Source: Rhodanobacter panaciterrae (GTDB taxonomy: Bacteria > Pseudomonadota > Gammaproteobacteria > Xanthomonadales > Rhodanobacteraceae). From it: DNA of 64,000 nucleotides. The position numbers and the translations under genes were made by a program. This document shows positions 61,055 through 64,000 of the stretch, in pieces; position 1 is the stretch's first letter, and each line of letters begins with the position of its first letter. The stretch covers positions 310,001-374,000 of the forward strand of contig NZ_BMXT01000002.1 in assembly GCF_014651895.1 (NCBI RefSeq), given 5' to 3'. The notes below the pieces were generated by a model, which was not told where the DNA came from, ran no database searches, and saw only the letters and a program-made list of their open reading frames with translations.

Positions 61055-62386
61055 TTACGCCACGCGTCGGCGCGACCACCATTGCCAGCCGTAATACACC
61101 GGCACGCCCAGCGCGATGATCAGCAGGCTCATGCCGGCGTCGCCCGGCGCGTGGATCGCGCTGGCCACGATCACGCCGAACACGGTGATCACGAAGATCA
61201 ACGGCAGCAGCGGGTAGAACGGCACCCGGTACGGCGCCGGCTGGTCGATGAAGTGCTTGCGATACCAGAACAGCGTGCCGATGCCGAACACGTGGCCCAG
61301 CCACTCGCCAACCGTGGTGTAGTTGAGCAGCTGGTTGAAGCTGCCCGATACGGTCAGCACGATCGCCCATGCACCGAGCACGGCCAGCGCGATCTGCGGC
61401 GCGCGCGTGCGTGGATCGACACGTGCGGTGGCGCGAAAGAACACGCCGTCCGCGCCCATCGTCTGCAGCACGCGCGCGCCGCCGGCAATCGCGATGCTGC
61501 AGTAGCCGAAGGTGGAGCAGGCAATGCCGACTTCGATCACGGTGGCGCCATGCGGACCGAACAGCTTCTGCATCAGGTCTGCCGCTGGCGCCGCGCTGGT
61601 TGCGAGACCGGCATGACCGAGCCCGGCCAGGTAGGCGAAGTTGACCAGCACATAGCACAGCACCACGCCGGCCATGCCCATGCCCAGCGCGCGCGGCAGG
61701 GTGCGCTGTGGGTTGCGCACTTCACCAGCCAGATCGTTGAGGTAATGAAAACCGCCATAGGCGAACAACACTGGCAGCAAGGCGCCGGCGAAAGCCCACG
61801 ACGACACCGGCTGCGTGGTGTCCGGCACCAGCACCAGCCCGAGCTGGCCATGCGCCAGCACCATGCCGGCGACCACCAGCAAGGCGATCGCCATCACCTT
61901 CAGCACGGTGAAGATGTTCTGCATCCATGCGCCGGCGCGAATGCCGAACAGGTTGATGCTGACGATGAACACGATCGCGCCGACCGCGACCGGTGTTTCG
62001 TAGAGCCGGCTCAGGCCCAGCGCCCGGCAGAAATAGACGGCGAATTTGGTCACCACCGCCGCCACGCTGCCGGGATAGTTGATCAGCGCCATGGTCCAGC
62101 CGAACAGGAACGCCGGCAGCAGACCGAACGCCTCGCGCAGATAGACATAGATGCCGCCTGCTTGCGGCCGCCGCGCCCCAAGTTCGGCGTAACACAGCAC
62201 GCCGGCCAAGGTCAGCAGGCCGCCGATCGCCCACAGGATCAGCACCTGCATGCCCGATGAGGTGTTCTGCGCCACCGTGGCCGGCGTGATGAAGATGCCT
62301 GCACCGATCACGCCGCCGATGACGATCATCGCGGCGTCCCAGGTGTTCAGGCGACGGGCATAGGCATTGGCGGGTTCGGTCAGCAT
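61055..62386 (-). CDS. APC-family amino acid permease
   Basis: 443 residues with about twelve helices. The first helix carries the APC glycine motif VIGGVIGAGIFITPATVA, and helix 6 contains FAYGGFHYLNDLAGEVRNPQRTLPRAL. It resembles the LAT-like APC branch that exchanges amino acids. The ATG at 62386 is chosen; 27 further in-frame residues upstream look non-native. Substrate unknown. Confidence 0.88.
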   Translation of the reverse strand: MLTEPANAYARRLNTWDAAMIVIGGVIGAGIFITPATVAQNTSSGMQVLILWAIGGLLTLAGVLCYAELGARRPQAGGIYVYLREAFGLLPAFLFGWTMALINYPGSVAAVVTKFAVYFCRALGLSRLYETPVAVGAIVFIVSINLFGIRAGAWMQNIFTVLKVMAIALLVVAGMVLAHGQLGLVLVPDTTQPVSSWAFAGALLPVLFAYGGFHYLNDLAGEVRNPQRTLPRALGMGMAGVVLCYVLVNFAYLAGLGHAGLATSAAPAADLMQKLFGPHGATVIEVGIACSTFGYCSIAIAGGARVLQTMGADGVFFRATARVDPRTRAPQIALAVLGAWAIVLTVSGSFNQLLNYTTVGEWLGHVFGIGTLFWYRKHFIDQPAPYRVPFYPLLPLIFVITVFGVIVASAIHAPGDAGMSLLIIALGVPVYYGWQWWSRRRVA

Positions 62387-62654
62387 GGAGGCTACCTTGC
62401 CATTGTCCGTACCGGTTCGGCCAGTCCCGTGTGGCACAGCGTGTTTCGCCGCACGCAATTGCGACAAATTGACAAGCGCCAGCCGCGCCGGAAGACTGTC
62501 GCCGGCAGTGCGACTCGCGCTGCCGGTTTATGGCGCCGCGGGCAAGCTCGCAGCGTCATCGCTGCCGAGGGGTGCTGCAGTGGGCGTCAGCCCACCACGC
62601 TTGGTACGCGATTCCGTCGCAAGGGCGCCCTTTCCAATAACTGGAGACGTCGCC
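62387..62654. other. Divergent intergenic region, no gene seen
   Basis: 268 bases between the permease and ATP-grasp genes. A frame is open through it in phase with the ATP-grasp gene but lacks any family-like sequence. No strong promoter, hairpin or repeat stands out. Confidence 0.5.
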
Positions 62655-63569
62655 ATGTCCAACCCCGCTGCCGCCCGCCGGCTCGCCATCGCCACTTCCA
62701 CGGACCACCCATCGATCCAGCCGGACGATGCCCATCTGGCAACCTCGCTGGAACGTCTCGGCATCCAGCCGATCGTCTGCGTGTGGAATGACCCGGATGT
62801 CGACTGGTCGACGTTCGATGCGGTGCTGATCCGCACCATCTGGGATTACTTCAAGCATCACGCAACTTTCCTGGACTGGCTGGACCGACTCGACCGGCTG
62901 GGTGTGCCCACCATCAACGACAGCGCCCTGCTGCGCTGGAACAGCGACAAGCGCTACCTGCTCGAACTGGCCCGGCAGGGTGTGGCGATCATTCCGACCC
63001 GGCTGGCCAACGCCGCCGAACTACCGGATGTGCTGGCGACGATGGCGGGGCAGCAGGTGGTGATCAAGCCAAGCATCAGCGGCAGCGCCTGGCATACGCT
63101 GCGCGGCACGGTCGGCGATGCGGCGTTCGCCGAAGCGGTGGCGCAGCTGCCACGCGAATTCACGTACCTGGTGCAACCGTTCGTGCCGGAGATCGTCAGC
63201 GATGGCGAATGGTCGCTGCTGTATTTCGCCGGCGAATTCAGCCATGCAGTGATCAAGCGTCCGGCCGCGGGCGACTATCGCGTGCAGGGCGAATTCGGCG
63301 GCAGCGCGGAACCGATCCAGCCGAACGCCGCCACACTGGCGGCGGCCGATCGCGCACTCGCCGCGGTCGCCGCCATCGGCCATGGCGGGCACGCCTACGT
63401 GCGCGTCGATGGCGTGATCAGTGCCGGCGGCTTCCTGATCATGGAGCTGGAGTTGATCGAGCCGTTCCTGCATCTGGCCGTGCGTCCGGCCGCGGCCGAA
63501 CGTCTCGCGCAGGATGTGGCCGGGCGCCTCGCCCGTGTCCAGATGTCCGTGCGGGCAAGCACGTCCTGA
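62655..63569 (+). CDS. ATP-grasp ligase, DcsG/RimK-like
   Basis: 304 residues. It has the pattern of small ATP-grasp ligases: RTIWDYFKHHATFLDWLDRL, then WNSDKRYLLEL and VAIIPT in the N-terminal part, QQVVIKPSISGSA as the ATP-lysine strand, YLVQPFVPEI and a metal-site MELELIEPFL. It resembles the D-cycloserine ligase DcsG and related amide-forming enzymes. No companion biosynthetic genes are visible. It precedes the flippase gene by one base, so the two are probably cotranslated. Confidence 0.78.
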   Translation: MSNPAAARRLAIATSTDHPSIQPDDAHLATSLERLGIQPIVCVWNDPDVDWSTFDAVLIRTIWDYFKHHATFLDWLDRLDRLGVPTINDSALLRWNSDKRYLLELARQGVAIIPTRLANAAELPDVLATMAGQQVVIKPSISGSAWHTLRGTVGDAAFAEAVAQLPREFTYLVQPFVPEIVSDGEWSLLYFAGEFSHAVIKRPAAGDYRVQGEFGGSAEPIQPNAATLAAADRALAAVAAIGHGGHAYVRVDGVISAGGFLIMELELIEPFLHLAVRPAAAERLAQDVAGRLARVQMSVRASTS

Positions 63570-63570
63570 C

Positions 63571-64000
63571 ATGGCGCATCGGCCAGACCTGCGAGATCCC
63601 ACCACGGCGGCCAGATCATCGTCGCGCTGGCTGCACATCCTGTCGTGGATCGGATGCGTGGCCATCGTCGGCGCGGCCGTGTGGATCCTGCATCGCTACC
63701 TGAGCCAGATCGCCTGGCGCGATGTGACTGCGGCCTGGTCGCAATTGCCGAACCGGCGCATCGCGTATTCCGTCATCGCCACGGCAATCAGCTTCGCGAT
63801 GCTGGCGATGTTCGATGTGCTGGCGGCGCGCACGGTGGTGCGCGATCGTGTCTCCACCGGGCTGGCCGCGTTCGCCGGTGCGGTTACCCAAGGCATCTCG
63901 AACGCGCTCGGCTTCCATGCGATCACCGGCACGGCCTTGCGCTATCGCATCTATGCGACAGCCGGCGTGGGTGCCGGCGACATCGCCCGCATCGTGGGGT
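63571..64000 (+). CDS. MprF-like/LPG-synthase transmembrane protein (3' partial)
   Basis: The first 143 residues are visible before the window ends. Hydrophobic helices begin at about residue 20 (WIGCVAIVGAAVWILHRYL) and 55, and a GISNALGFHAITGTALRYRIY block matches the N-terminal flippase domain of MprF-type proteins (UPF0104). Whether the C-terminal aminoacyl-phospholipid synthase domain is present cannot be seen. It starts two bases after the ATP-grasp stop. Confidence 0.8.
   Translation, partial: MAHRPDLRDPTTAARSSSRWLHILSWIGCVAIVGAAVWILHRYLSQIAWRDVTAAWSQLPNRRIAYSVIATAISFAMLAMFDVLAARTVVRDRVSTGLAAFAGAVTQGISNALGFHAITGTALRYRIYATAGVGAGDIARIVG

Noticed and set aside
1..64000. CRISPR arrays or rRNA genes
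   Set aside because: No regularly spaced direct repeats and no rRNA-like sequence were seen; the only repeats are palindromic elements of irregular spacing.

Overview
The window is high-GC, gene-dense DNA from a gammaproteobacterium, most likely a Lysobacterales member of the Rhodanobacteraceae type (Rhodanobacter or Dyella-like). The evidence is a Clp-type CRP homologue next to speD and coq7, trpGDC nearby, 6S RNA between zapA and the 5-formyl-THF cyclo-ligase gene, a cydP-cydA-cydB-cydX operon and a carboxypeptidase-regulatory-domain TonB receptor. This placement comes from gene content only; no database search was run.

Layout. 1-9.6 kb: the end of an unknown gene, pepQ, a NarL-type two-component pair, the cytochrome bd operon, then pepP and a UPF0149 gene on the minus strand. 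9.7-12.4 kb: a ZapB-like coiled-coil gene, zapA, 6S RNA, fau, an EVE-domain gene and rpiA. 12.4-23.3 kb: a ClC channel, tRNA-Gln, rpsI/rplM, an Fe-S oxidoreductase subunit with coq7, speD, clp, a GNAT gene, a HAD phosphatase and trpC/D/G.

23.4-43.1 kb is the most interesting part. Two divergent gene sets flank one 146-bp promoter region (31213-31358). The leftward set encodes a DUF819 permease, an NlpC/P60 peptidase, an L-Ala-D/L-Glu epimerase-type enolase, an RpiR/SIS regulator, an L,D-transpeptidase-fold lipoprotein, a DAACS symporter and a D-arginine-dehydrogenase-like flavoprotein. The rightward set encodes a transglutaminase-fold protein, a TonB receptor, LysA, an M19 dipeptidase, two serine beta-lactamase-family hydrolases, a VanX-family D-Ala-D-Ala dipeptidase and an AmiD-type amidase lipoprotein. 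Together they could import peptidoglycan stem peptides, cut every bond in them and catabolise the products (L-Ala, D-Ala, Glu, meso-DAP). I infer a dedicated muropeptide-scavenging locus. It lies between trpGDC and trpE.

43-52 kb: an exported protein with a UbiC-like C-terminus, an AT-rich orphan coupled to trpE, trpE, a TonB-C protein, a two-component system resembling the 'dedicated sortase' type but with no sortase here, two tiny ORFs and rpe. 52-64 kb: a DjlA-like J protein, a cytochrome c, purC, three membrane proteins, a Y-family polymerase, an AT-richer DUF262/DUF1524 (GmrSD-like) gene, a GH50-like glycosidase, an APC permease, a DcsG-like ATP-grasp enzyme and the start of an MprF-like flippase gene.

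A family of GC-rich palindromic repeats is scattered through the window (cydA/cydB, 38.6-38.8 kb, 41.1 kb, 51.7 kb). In two places it has become part of an open reading frame. There is no CRISPR array, integrase or transposase gene, prophage or rRNA operon.
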